Shown piece by piece: positions 1 through 7,913 of a stretch of 64,000 nucleotides of DNA. Within the stretch, counting starts at the first letter, position 1; the number at the start of each line of letters is the position of its first letter. A program made the position numbers and the translations under genes. Source of the stretch: Meridianimarinicoccus roseus (GTDB lineage: Bacteria > Pseudomonadota > Alphaproteobacteria > Rhodobacterales > Rhodobacteraceae); NCBI RefSeq assembly GCF_003172915.1, contig NZ_QGKU01000033.1, positions 144,971-208,970 on the forward strand. Reading direction: 5' to 3'. The notes under the pieces were generated by a model. That model was not told the origin of the DNA. It made no database searches and saw nothing but the letters and a program-made list of their open reading frames with translations.

Positions 1-1385
1 GCGGCGGCCCCGCCCGCCAGCGCCCCGGCTGTCGAAAACACCCCCGCCGCCGCGCCCGCCGCGCGCTGGCCCGGTACCGCGCCGGGCACGGGCACGAAAG
101 CGGCGATGGCATCGTCCCAGGCCGGACGGGCGCGATGCTGCGCCGCGAGATGCAGGTTCGGGTTCCAGCCGCCCGACACCGCCAGCGCGCCGCAGGCGAT
201 GCGGCGGAGCGCGCCGCCCGCGGCGCGCACGGTGATCGCGGTCAATCGGCGCCGACCCGACGTGCCGATCACCTGTGCGCCGCGAAGGGTTTCGGCGGCA
301 AAGGGGCAATCGGGTGCGTCGGCGCGGGTGTCGATCAGTGCTACCACTTCGATCCCGGCAGCGGCGAGGTCGGCGGCGCTGCGATGCCCGTCATCGTTGT
401 TGGTGAACACCGCCGCGCGCCGCGCCGGTGCGGCGGCCCAGCGGTTGACAAAGGCGCGCGCGGCCCCGGCCAGCAGGATGCCGGGCCGGTCGTTTCCGGG
501 AAAGGCGATGGGCCGTTCGGTCGCACCGGCGCAGAGTGTGCACGCGCGCGCAAAGATCCGCCAGAACGTCTCGCGCGGGGCGTGGGACGGCGCGTCAGGC
601 GCTGCGCGTTCCAGAGCGCCGTAGGTGCCATGGTCGAAGACGCCGAAGACCGTGGTGCGCGGCATCACCCGCACCGACGGCAGCGCGGCCAGTTCGGCCC
701 GCGCTGCGGCCGCCCAGTCGGCACCCGGCGCATCGTCAATGGCATGGGTTTCTGCGTTGAGCCGCCCGCCCGCGACCGTGTCCTCGTCGGCCAGGATCAC
801 CCTCGCGCCTGCCCGGCCCGCTGTCAGCGCCGCCATCAGCCCGGCAGGCCCCGCCCCGACGACCAGCAGGTCGCAATGCAAAAAGCCCCGGTCGTAGCTG
901 TCCGGGTCGGGCGCGGTGTCGAGACGGCCCAGACCGGCAGCGCGGCGGATCGCCGGTTCATAGACCCGTTCCCAGAAGCCGCGCGGCCACATGAATGTCT
1001 TGTAATAAAACCCTGCCGTCAGCAGCGGCGCTGCGAGATCGTTCACAGCCAGCGTATCGAACCGCAGCGAGGGCCACGCGTTCTGCGGCGCCGCGACAAG
1101 CCCGTCCACCAATTCCACCATCGTCGCACGGGTATTGGGCGTGTGTGCCCCGCCATGCGCCAGCGTTACCAGTGCGTTGGGTTCCTCGGACCCGGCGGAG
1201 ATCAGCCCGCGCGGGCGGTGATACTTGAAACTGCGCCCCAGCAGCGCAACATCGTTCGCCACCAGCGCCGAGGCCAGCGTGTCGCCAGGATGGCCCGTGT
1301 AGCGCCGCCCGTCGAAGCGGAAGGACAGCGTGCGCGCGCGGTCGATCCGCCCGCCCGCCAGCCGGTTCGGCTGCGCCACGGTCAT
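1..1385 (-). CDS. mgdC: N-methylglutamate dehydrogenase subunit C / sarcosine oxidase alpha-like (partial)
   Basis: This is the N-terminal 461 codons of a sarcosine oxidase alpha-subunit-like protein; the rest lies beyond the left edge of the window. The protein begins MTVAQPNRLAGG. It then shows a 2Fe-2S-like N-terminal domain of the SoxA type (GDTLASALVANDVALLGRSF) and a dinucleotide-binding motif, VVGAGPAGLMAALTAGRAG, near residue 175. In heterotetrameric sarcosine oxidases and their relative N-methylglutamate dehydrogenase, this subunit binds NAD and tetrahydrofolate. Its start overlaps the end of the delta-like gene by 4 bases (ATGA), and the gene order beta-delta-alpha is that of sox/mgd operons. 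I prefer the N-methylglutamate dehydrogenase assignment because the N-methylglutamate synthase and gmaS genes are a few kb away. From sequence alone it could still be a true sarcosine oxidase. Confidence 0.85.
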   Translation of the reverse strand, partial: MTVAQPNRLAGGRIDRARTLSFRFDGRRYTGHPGDTLASALVANDVALLGRSFKYHRPRGLISAGSEEPNALVTLAHGGAHTPNTRATMVELVDGLVAAPQNAWPSLRFDTLAVNDLAAPLLTAGFYYKTFMWPRGFWERVYEPAIRRAAGLGRLDTAPDPDSYDRGFLHCDLLVVGAGPAGLMAALTAGRAGARVILADEDTVAGGRLNAETHAIDDAPGADWAAAARAELAALPSVRVMPRTTVFGVFDHGTYGALERAAPDAPSHAPRETFWRIFARACTLCAGATERPIAFPGNDRPGILLAGAARAFVNRWAAAPARRAAVFTNNDDGHRSAADLAAAGIEVVALIDTRADAPDCPFAAETLRGAQVIGTSGRRRLTAITVRAAGGALRRIACGALAVSGGWNPNLHLAAQHRARPAWDDAIAAFVPVPGAVPGQRAAGAAAGVFSTAGALAGGAA

Positions 1386-1669
1386 GCCCCACGCCCCAAA
1401 GCCAGCGCCACGTCGCGCGCGAGTTCGACCTGCGTGATCTCGTGACTGCGCGTGTCGCGCGTCACCACAAGCCACGACCGGTCACCCTGTTCGTGATACC
1501 ACAATTCGCGGTGCAGTCCGGCCGGGTTGTCGCGCAGGTAGAGATAGTCGTAGAACGCATCCTCCGCACCGGCGGCCAGTCCATCCGGGCGGTCGATCAG
1601 CGCGGCATCGCCGAGATAAGTGAATTCGCGCGCGTCGCGGGGCCCAAGCAGGGGGTGGTCGATGATCAT
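1382..1669 (-). CDS. mgdB: N-methylglutamate dehydrogenase subunit B / sarcosine oxidase delta-like
   Basis: This 95-residue protein matches the length of sarcosine oxidase delta subunits and sits between the beta and alpha genes, as in sox/mgd operons. It lacks the N-terminal CPxCG zinc-binding cysteines found in classical SoxD. The N-terminus reads MIIDHPLLGPRDAREFTYLG, and the whole protein contains no cysteine. The C-terminal half keeps the delta-type block RELWYHEQGDRSWLVVTRDT. Loss of the zinc knuckle fits the N-methylglutamate dehydrogenase version better than classical sarcosine oxidase, although I am recalling that distinction rather than testing it. The stop overlaps the next gene by 4 bases, so translation is probably coupled. 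Only 7 bases separate it from the upstream beta-like gene. Confidence 0.85.
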   Translation of the reverse strand: MIIDHPLLGPRDAREFTYLGDAALIDRPDGLAAGAEDAFYDYLYLRDNPAGLHRELWYHEQGDRSWLVVTRDTRSHEITQVELARDVALALGRGA

Positions 1670-1676
1670 GGCGCCC

Positions 1677-2927
1677 TCAATGCAGGTTGGGCGTCGCGCC
1701 CATCCCTTTTTCGTCGATCATCCGCCCGGCTCGGAACCGGTCCAGCCGATAGGCGGCGGCGGTTTCGTGCGGCGTGTCGGTGGCCAACAGATGCGCGAAC
1801 GCCAGACCCGATGCCGGGGTGGCCTTGAACCCGCCATAGCACCAGCCACCGTTGAAATAGAGCCCCTCGACCGGCGTGCGGTCGATGATGGGCGAGCCGT
1901 CCATGCTCATGTCCATGATGCCGCCCCACATTCGCAGAAGCCGCGCGCGCCCGATCATCGGCATCAGCGCCATGCCACCTTCGCAGACGTCCTCGACCAC
2001 CGGCAGGTTGCCGCGCTGCGCGTAGGAATTGTAACCGTCGATGTCGCCGCCGAACACCAGCCCGCCCTTGTCGGACTGGCTGACGTAGAAATGCCCGGCA
2101 CCGTAGGTGATGACGCCGTCCAGCACCGGCTTCAGACCCTCGGTGACGAAGGCCTGCAGCACGTGACTTTCGATCGGCAGGCGCAGCCCGGCCATCGCCA
2201 TCACGGCGCCCGAATGACCCGCCACAGCGACGCCGACCTTGCCTGCGGCGATCGGCCCGCGCGTCGTGTCGAGCCCCCGGATGCGCCCGCCCTCGATGCG
2301 CAGGCCGGTCACCGCGCAATTCTGGATGATGTCGACCCCGCGGCTGTCGGCGGCGCGGGCATAGCCCCAGGCGACCGCGTCGTGCCGCACTGTGCCGCCG
2401 CGCCGCTGCAGCAGCCCGCCCCTGATCCGGAAGCGCGCGTCGTCGAAATTCAGGAACGGGTACATTGCGCGCACCGCATCAGCATCCAGCAACTCCGCAT
2501 CCGCGCCATGCAGCCGCATCGCGTTGCCGCGCAGCCTGTAAGCGTCGCGCTGCGCGTCGCTGTGGCACAGGTTCAGAACCCCGCGCTGGCTGACCATCGC
2601 GTTATAGTTCAGGTCCTGCTCCAGCCCCTCCCAGAGCTTCATGGACAGCTCGTAGAAAGGCTCGTTTCCGTCCAGCAGATAGTTCGAGCGTATGATCGTG
2701 GTGTTTCGCCCCACGTTGCCGCCGCCGATCCAGCCCTTTTCCAGCACTGCGACACGGCGCGCGCCGTACCGGGCTGCAAGGTAATGCGCGGTGGCCAGCC
2801 CGTGCCCGCCGCCGCCGACGATCACGATGTCATAGGACGGTTGCGGGTCCGCATCGCGCCAGGCCGGGCCCCAGCCGCGATGGCCCCTGAGCGCCTCTCG
2901 CAAGATCCTGAACCCCGAATACCGCAC
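1677..2927 (-). CDS. mgdA: N-methylglutamate dehydrogenase subunit A / sarcosine oxidase beta-like flavoprotein
   Basis: FAD-dependent amine dehydrogenase subunit of about 416 residues, the usual length of SoxB. I chose a GTG start at 2927 because the family begins with (M)RYSGxRILREAL, which follows directly, and an AGGAAAGGGG ribosome-binding site lies just upstream. A longer open frame runs further upstream but is only antisense to the regulator gene. The Rossmann motif VGGGGHGLATAHYL is at residues 37-50, and the C-terminal half has the DAO-type fold signature ending in YFNGGWCYGGFKATPASG. It would oxidise the N-methyl group of N-methylglutamate (or sarcosine), feeding the C1 unit to tetrahydrofolate on the alpha subunit. 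It is first in a leftward operon and divergent from the GATase1-AraC regulator. Confidence 0.9.
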   Translation of the reverse strand: MRYSGFRILREALRGHRGWGPAWRDADPQPSYDIVIVGGGGHGLATAHYLAARYGARRVAVLEKGWIGGGNVGRNTTIIRSNYLLDGNEPFYELSMKLWEGLEQDLNYNAMVSQRGVLNLCHSDAQRDAYRLRGNAMRLHGADAELLDADAVRAMYPFLNFDDARFRIRGGLLQRRGGTVRHDAVAWGYARAADSRGVDIIQNCAVTGLRIEGGRIRGLDTTRGPIAAGKVGVAVAGHSGAVMAMAGLRLPIESHVLQAFVTEGLKPVLDGVITYGAGHFYVSQSDKGGLVFGGDIDGYNSYAQRGNLPVVEDVCEGGMALMPMIGRARLLRMWGGIMDMSMDGSPIIDRTPVEGLYFNGGWCYGGFKATPASGLAFAHLLATDTPHETAAAYRLDRFRAGRMIDEKGMGATPNLH

Positions 2928-2982
2928 GCGCCGCCCCTTTCCTGCAAGGCAAGACCGGTCTGCCACTTCGGAACACGCCGCG

Positions 2983-2995
2983 CCTTTCCGAAAGG
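2983..2995. promoter_or_regulatory. Short palindrome in the divergent mgdA/regulator promoter region
   Basis: CCTTTCCGAAAGG is a perfect 6-base inverted repeat with one central base. It lies in the 126-base gap between the divergent mgdA and GATase1-AraC genes. It could be an operator; nothing else supports that. Confidence 0.25.
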
Positions 2996-3053
2996 GACGG
3001 ATTCTTGTCTTTTCCGGCCATATGGCTATGCAAGCCCGGAAAGGAGCTTCGCC

Positions 3054-4145
3054 ATGCCGCGACGGATCGGTTTCTTGCTGCTCAGGGATTTCGCGCTGAT
3101 GTCCTGCGCGGCGGCGGTCGAACCGCTGCGCGCGGCGAACCTTCTGCAGGACCGGGCGCTTTATGACCTGACTTTCCTGTCGGTGAATGGCGGGCGCGCC
3201 GCGGCGTCGGTCGGGGCGGGGTTCGATACGGTCGCGCTGCGCGATGTGACCGCGCCGTTCGACATGGTGTTCGTGGTCGCGGGGGGCAATCCGATGGGCG
3301 CGCGCCATGTCGAGGCATGGCGCTTCCTGCGTGCGCAGGGACGGCGCGGGGTCGCGCTTGGCGGGATCTCGGGCGGGGCTGCGGTGCTGGCGCAGGCCGG
3401 ACTGATGGCGGGGCGCCGGTTCACGGTGCACTGGCAACACTACGACGCGCTGCGCGAGGAGTCCGCCGACTACCTGATGGAACGGCGACTGTTCGTGATC
3501 GACCGCGACCGGTTCACCTGCGCGGGCGGAGCGGCGCCGCTGGACATGATGCACGCGTTGATCACCACGCATCACGGCGCCGGGCTGGCGACCCGCGTGG
3601 CGGACTGGTTCATCCACACCCGCATCCGCGACGCGGACGACCCGCAGCGCACCGGCACCGCCGAACGGTACCGCATACACGACCCGGTGCTGGTGGCGAC
3701 GGTGGACCTTATGGAAAGCCACATCGCCGACCCGCTGAGCCTGGATCAACTCGCCGCGCTGGCGGGGACCAGCCCGCGCCACCTGCAACGCCAGTTCCGG
3801 ATGCGGATGGGCACCAGCCTGATGCGTTTCTACCGCGACCTGCGGCTGGACAAGGCGCGCGACCTGCTGGCGCAGACCGCCCTGCCCGTGCTGGAGGTCG
3901 CGCTGGCCACCGGCTTCGCCAACGGCGCGCATTTCGCCCGCGCGTTCCGCGACAGGTTCGGACAGCGCCCATCGGCCCTGCGCGCAGGGTCCGACGGGGA
4001 CGCGGGCGACCAAGAGGGGCCGAAGTGGCGGGAGGGGCCCGAGCGGTCGGCGAACGCGGTTGCGGGCGGGGGTGCGGCATTGGCGGCAGGCCGAACCGGA
4101 CAAAAGCCGGGGATCGGACTGGAAGGCCGGATGAAACTGACTTAG
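3054..4145 (+). CDS. GlxA/GbdR-type AraC-family transcriptional regulator
   Basis: This 363-residue regulator has an N-terminal DJ-1/PfpI (GATase1-like) domain (about residues 1-190, with the nucleophile-elbow segment GGISGGAAVLA) and a C-terminal AraC HTH domain (about 220-320, with SLDQLAALAGTSPRHLQRQF and VALATGFANGAHFARAFRDRFG). GATase1-AraC regulators such as GbdR and SouR control glycine betaine, dimethylglycine and sarcosine catabolism in Pseudomonas. Its position divergent from the sox/mgd operon suggests it activates that operon. The start at 3054 is preceded by GGAAAGGAG. The last 40 or so residues after the HTH are low-complexity, rich in G, A, E and R, and are probably an unstructured tail. 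The ligand is unknown. Confidence 0.9.
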   Translation: MPRRIGFLLLRDFALMSCAAAVEPLRAANLLQDRALYDLTFLSVNGGRAAASVGAGFDTVALRDVTAPFDMVFVVAGGNPMGARHVEAWRFLRAQGRRGVALGGISGGAAVLAQAGLMAGRRFTVHWQHYDALREESADYLMERRLFVIDRDRFTCAGGAAPLDMMHALITTHHGAGLATRVADWFIHTRIRDADDPQRTGTAERYRIHDPVLVATVDLMESHIADPLSLDQLAALAGTSPRHLQRQFRMRMGTSLMRFYRDLRLDKARDLLAQTALPVLEVALATGFANGAHFARAFRDRFGQRPSALRAGSDGDAGDQEGPKWREGPERSANAVAGGGAALAAGRTGQKPGIGLEGRMKLT

Positions 4146-4187
4146 CCTCGAAACGGTGATCACGGGTGCGGCCCGGTCAGGAGCTTC

Positions 4188-4817
4188 ATGACAGACACGG
4201 CATTCAGGCAGGATCCGCACAAGGTCCGCGACAGGCGCGAGAAGAACCTGGAGGTGGCGATCGGCCGCGAGGTGCGGGCCTTCCGCCACCAGCAGGACAT
4301 GACCGTCGCCGAACTGTCCGAAAAAACCGGGCTGAGCATGGGAATGCTGTCGAAGATCGAGAACGGCAACATCTCACCCTCGCTGAACACGCTGCAGGTG
4401 CTCGCCGGCGCGCTGAGCGTCCCGCTGACCGCCTTCTTCCGCCGCTTCGAGGAACGCCGCGAGGCGGTTCATGTGAAGAACGGCGAGGCGGTTGAGATCC
4501 ACCGCGCCGGCACGCGGGCTGGGCACCAATACAATTTGCTGGGGCACATCGGCTCCAACAGCAGTGGCGTGGTCGTGGAGCCCTACCTGATCACGCTGTC
4601 CGAGACGTCGGACGTGTTTCCGACCTTCCAGCATGACGGGATCGAGTTGCTCTACATGCTGGAGGGCGAGGTGCGCTACCGCCACGGCGACCGGCTTTAT
4701 GACCTTGCGCCCGGCGACAGTTTCTTCTTCGACGCGGATGCGCCGCACGGGCCCGAGGAACTGACCCGCCTGCCCGCACGATTCCTGTCGATCATCGCCT
4801 ACCCGCAATCCTCGTGA
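4188..4817 (+). CDS. XRE-family transcriptional regulator with C-terminal cupin domain
   Basis: This 209-residue protein has an XRE helix-turn-helix (about residues 26-80, including LSEKTGLSMGMLSKIENG) and a C-terminal cupin (about 125-205, including HDGIELLYMLEGEVRYRHG and PGDSFFFDADAPHGPEE). XRE-cupin regulators sense small metabolites through the cupin; several family members act on polyamine or amino-acid genes. It lies 42 bases after the AraC-type regulator with its own AGGAG ribosome-binding site, and 158 bases before mgsA. That placement makes it the likely local regulator of mgsABC-gmaS. A 17-base inverted repeat upstream of mgsA is a candidate operator. Confidence 0.9.
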   Translation: MTDTAFRQDPHKVRDRREKNLEVAIGREVRAFRHQQDMTVAELSEKTGLSMGMLSKIENGNISPSLNTLQVLAGALSVPLTAFFRRFEERREAVHVKNGEAVEIHRAGTRAGHQYNLLGHIGSNSSGVVVEPYLITLSETSDVFPTFQHDGIELLYMLEGEVRYRHGDRLYDLAPGDSFFFDADAPHGPEELTRLPARFLSIIAYPQSS

Positions 4818-4909
4818 CAGCCGCCAAGGACCGGTGAGGCCCGGCGCCTGCGTTTCGCGCGCGGGAGTGCCGCGCATTTGCGCATCCGTGGGATCATTTC
4901 TTGCTTTTC

Positions 4910-4926
4910 AGGAAACATACTTTCCT
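4910..4926. promoter_or_regulatory. Candidate operator upstream of mgsA
   Basis: AGGAAACATACTTTCCT is an inverted repeat with 6-base arms and a 5-base spacer. It sits in an AT-rich patch 50 bases before mgsA, where the -35/-10 region would be expected. The adjacent XRE-cupin regulator is the obvious candidate to bind it; this is inference. Confidence 0.45.
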
Positions 4927-4975
4927 TTAAATGGGGTATGCGCCACAAAGGCGACGCGGGCACGGAGGGAAGTTC

Positions 4976-5878
4976 ATGTGCGGCATTGTTGGGTTGTTCC
5001 TCAAGGACAGCCGCCTGGAGCCCGAGCTGGGCGCGATGCTGACCGCGATGCTGGTCACGATGACGGACCGCGGCCCGGACAGCGCCGGAATCGCGATCTA
5101 CAACGCCGATGCCGAGAAGCCGTTCAAGATCACCGTGCAGTCGCCGGAGGGCGACACGGAATTCGGCACGCTGGCCGACCGGGTGGCCGCCCTGACTGGT
5201 GCGCCCGCGCGGCTGGAGCGCAAGGGCTCCCACGCGGTGCTGGCGCTGGGGCGCGACCGGGCGAAGGCCGTGCTTGCGATGATCCGGTCCGATTTTCCAG
5301 GCCTGCGGATCATGAGCCAGGGCAACCGGATCGAGATCTTCAAGGAAACCGGCCTTCCGCAGTCGGTCGCGGAGGCGTTCGGCGTTGCGGCGATGCGCGG
5401 CACCCACGGGATCGGCCACACGCGGATGGCGACGGAGTCCGCTGTCACGACGCTGGGCGCGCACCCGTTCTCGACCGGGCCGGACCAATGCCTTGTCCAT
5501 AACGGCTCGCTCTCCAACCACAATTCGCTGCGCCGTCAACTCGTGCGTGACGGGATGCGCTTCGAGACAGAGAACGACAGCGAGGTCGCTGCGGCCTACC
5601 TGACCCACCGCCTGCAGGAGGGCCGCGACCTTGGCGGCGCATTGCGCGACGGATTGGCCGATCTCGACGGGTTCTACACCTTCGTGGTCGGCACCGAGAC
5701 CGGCTTCGGCGTGCTGCGCGACCCGATCGCCTGCAAACCCGCCGTAATGGCCGAAACCGACCGCTATGTCGCCTTCGGTTCGGAGTACCGCGCGCTGGTG
5801 GACCTGCCCGGCATCCGCGAGGCCCGCGTCTGGGAACCGCAGCCCGCCGAAGTGTATTTCTGGGAGCGCGCCGCATGA
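4976..5878 (+). CDS. mgsA: N-methylglutamate synthase subunit A (class II glutamine amidotransferase, GlxB type)
   Basis: This 300-residue class II (Ntn) glutamine amidotransferase starts MCGIVGLF, so Cys2 becomes the catalytic N-terminal cysteine after methionine removal. The amidotransferase signatures TDRGPDSAG (about residue 30) and HTRMATES are present. It is a stand-alone version of the N-terminal domain of glutamate synthase. In the N-methylglutamate pathway it hydrolyses gamma-glutamylmethylamide and passes methylamine to the FMN subunit. The start is fixed by the conserved MCGI and a GGAGGGAA ribosome-binding site. It is the first gene of mgsA-mgsB-mgsC-gmaS and overlaps mgsB by 4 bases. 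The same family is called GlxB in rhizobia, where its role is less certain. Confidence 0.9.
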   Translation: MCGIVGLFLKDSRLEPELGAMLTAMLVTMTDRGPDSAGIAIYNADAEKPFKITVQSPEGDTEFGTLADRVAALTGAPARLERKGSHAVLALGRDRAKAVLAMIRSDFPGLRIMSQGNRIEIFKETGLPQSVAEAFGVAAMRGTHGIGHTRMATESAVTTLGAHPFSTGPDQCLVHNGSLSNHNSLRRQLVRDGMRFETENDSEVAAAYLTHRLQEGRDLGGALRDGLADLDGFYTFVVGTETGFGVLRDPIACKPAVMAETDRYVAFGSEYRALVDLPGIREARVWEPQPAEVYFWERAA

Positions 5879-6561
5879 CCACCATGCTCGATCTGAACGA
5901 AACCCCGCTGCGCGATGTCAACGCGGCCCTGCAGGCGACCGCCGGGATGCAGCCGAATACCGCGTTCGAGATCGTCAATCCGCGCGGCAGTCACGCGCTG
6001 GCGGTCGGGCTGAACGCGCCGATCTCGGTGCGGATCAAGGGGTCCACCGGCTATTACTGCGCGGGCATGAACCAGCACGCCAACGTCATCGTGCAGGGGT
6101 CGGTCGGCCCCGGCGTGGCCGAGAACATGATGTCAGGCACCGTCGTTGTGGAAGGCGACGCCAGCCAGTACGCCGGGGCGACCGGGCATGGCGGGCTGCT
6201 GGTCGTGCGCGGCAACGCATCGTCGCGCTGCGGCATCTCCATGAAGGGGATCGACATCGTGGTACAGGGCAGCATCGGCCACATGTCGGCCTTCATGGCA
6301 CAGAAGGGCAACCTTGTCGTACTGGGCGACGCGGGCGACGCGCTTGGGGACAGCCTGTACGAGGCGCGGCTCTTCGTGCGCGGGTCCGTTGCATCGCTGG
6401 GTACCGACTGCGTCGAGAAGGAGATGCTGCCGGAACACGTCGACCTGCTGAGGGACCTGCTGGCACGGGCCGAGGTCGAGGCCGACCCGTCAGAGTTCCG
6501 CCGCTACGGATCGGCGCGCACGCTTTACAATTTTCATATCGACAACGCGCAGGCGTATTGA
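5875..6561 (+). CDS. mgsB: N-methylglutamate synthase subunit B (GXGXG domain, GlxC type)
   Basis: This 228-residue protein corresponds to the C-terminal GXGXG (right-handed beta-helix) domain of the glutamate synthase large subunit. Repeated glycine-rich strands run through residues 45-165 (for example GSVGPGVAENMMSGTVVVEG and GNASSRCGISMKG). It is a structural partner that joins the amidotransferase and FMN subunits. Its start overlaps the mgsA stop (ATGA) and it ends 10 bases before mgsC, which supports a single operon and a heterotrimeric enzyme. Confidence 0.9.
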   Translation: MTTMLDLNETPLRDVNAALQATAGMQPNTAFEIVNPRGSHALAVGLNAPISVRIKGSTGYYCAGMNQHANVIVQGSVGPGVAENMMSGTVVVEGDASQYAGATGHGGLLVVRGNASSRCGISMKGIDIVVQGSIGHMSAFMAQKGNLVVLGDAGDALGDSLYEARLFVRGSVASLGTDCVEKEMLPEHVDLLRDLLARAEVEADPSEFRRYGSARTLYNFHIDNAQAY

Positions 6562-6571
6562 GGCGTATGGC

Positions 6572-7903
6572 ATGAAGGACAACGACACCCCACGCACCCT
6601 GCCCCGCCAGAGCGCAACCTTCACCCGGGAGGTGAACGCCGAGATCCGGCGCGCCGCCGCGACCGGCATCTACGACATCCGGGGCGGCGGGGCGAAACGG
6701 CGGGTGCCGCATTTCGACGACCTGCTGTTCCTTGGCGCGTCGATCTCGCGCTACCCGCTGGAGGGCTACCGCGAACGCTGCGACACCGCCGTGACGCTGG
6801 GCACCCGTTTCGCCGCCAAGCCGTTGGAACTGGCGATCCCGATCACCATCGCGGGCATGAGCTTCGGGTCGCTTTCGGGTCCGGCGAAAGAAGCGCTGGG
6901 GCGCGGCGCGACGCTGGCCGGCACCTCGACCACCACGGGCGACGGCGGCATGACTGAAGAGGAGCGCGGGCATTCGGAAAAGCTGGTCTACCAGTACCTG
7001 CCCTCGCGCTACGGCATGAACCCGGACGATCTGCGCCGCGCCGACGCGATCGAGATCGTCGTGGGTCAGGGCGCCAAGCCCGGCGGCGGCGGGATGCTGC
7101 TGGGCCAGAAGATCACCGACAGGGTCGCCGGAATGCGCGATCTGCCGGTAGGAATCGACCAGCGGTCGGCCTGCCGCCATCCGGACTGGACCGGGCCCGA
7201 CGATCTAGAGATCAAGATCCTCGAGTTGCGCGAGATCACGGGCTGGGAAAAGCCGATCTACATCAAGATCGGCGGCGCGCGGCCCTATTACGACACGGCG
7301 CTGGCTGTGAAGGCGGGCGCGGACGTGGTCGTGCTGGACGGGATGCAGGGTGGCACAGCCGCCACGCAGGACGTGTTCATCGAGCATGTCGGCCAGCCCA
7401 CGCTGGCCTGCATCCGCCCCGCCGTTCGCGCGCTGCAGGAGCTTGGGATGCACCGCAAGGTGCAGCTTGTCGTGTCGGGTGGCATTCGAACCGGCGCGGA
7501 CGTGGCAAAGGCACTGGCACTGGGGGCCGACGCCGTGTCCATCGGCACCGCGGCACTGATCGCGCTGGGGGACAACGACCCGCGCTGGGAGGCAGAATAC
7601 AACGAGCTGGGCACCACCGCCGGAGCCTATGACGACTGGCACGAAGGCCGTGATCCGGCCGGGATCACCACGCAGGACCCGTCGCTCATGGCGCGGCTCG
7701 ACCCGGTGGCGGCAGGACGGCGCCTTCGCAACTACCTGAACGTTCTCACGCTGGAGGCTCAGACCATCGCGCGCGCCTGCGGCAAGAGCCATGTGCACAA
7801 TCTCGAACCTGAGGACCTGTGCGCGCTGACCGTGGAAGCCGCGGCGATGGCCGGCGTGCCGCTGGCCGGGACCGACTGGATCCCCGGACGCGGCGGATAT
7901 TGA
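6572..7903 (+). CDS. mgsC: N-methylglutamate synthase subunit C (FMN-binding glutamate synthase family, GlxD type)
   Basis: This 443-residue protein matches the central and FMN-binding domains of glutamate synthase. Family motifs seen are FGSLSGPAKEALGRGA, VVGQGAKPGGGGMLLGQKI, YIKIGGARPYYDTALAVKAG, DVVVLDGMQGGTAA and SGGIRTGADVAKALALGADAV. In this operon it should reduce the 2-oxoglutarate/methylamine imine to N-methylglutamate. The ribosome-binding site in front of the chosen ATG is weak. The gene is 10 bases after mgsB and 10 bases before gmaS. Confidence 0.9.
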   Translation: MKDNDTPRTLPRQSATFTREVNAEIRRAAATGIYDIRGGGAKRRVPHFDDLLFLGASISRYPLEGYRERCDTAVTLGTRFAAKPLELAIPITIAGMSFGSLSGPAKEALGRGATLAGTSTTTGDGGMTEEERGHSEKLVYQYLPSRYGMNPDDLRRADAIEIVVGQGAKPGGGGMLLGQKITDRVAGMRDLPVGIDQRSACRHPDWTGPDDLEIKILELREITGWEKPIYIKIGGARPYYDTALAVKAGADVVVLDGMQGGTAATQDVFIEHVGQPTLACIRPAVRALQELGMHRKVQLVVSGGIRTGADVAKALALGADAVSIGTAALIALGDNDPRWEAEYNELGTTAGAYDDWHEGRDPAGITTQDPSLMARLDPVAAGRRLRNYLNVLTLEAQTIARACGKSHVHNLEPEDLCALTVEAAAMAGVPLAGTDWIPGRGGY

Positions 7904-7913
7904 GGAGAAGCCG

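Noticed and set aside
106..1445. Plus-strand open frames over the left edge
   Set aside because: They are antisense to the sarcosine-oxidase alpha-like gene, whose minus-strand frame has clear domain motifs and continues past the window edge.
1620..3053. Plus-strand open frame running into the GATase1-AraC gene
   Set aside because: It is antisense to mgdA/mgdB. The real regulator begins at 3054 with a good ribosome-binding site and the conserved start of the GATase1 domain.
1677..4289. A very long minus-strand open frame of about 870 codons
   Set aside because: Only the part from 2927 down is the beta-like flavoprotein. The upstream half is antisense to the GATase1-AraC regulator and has arginine/histidine-rich shadow composition.
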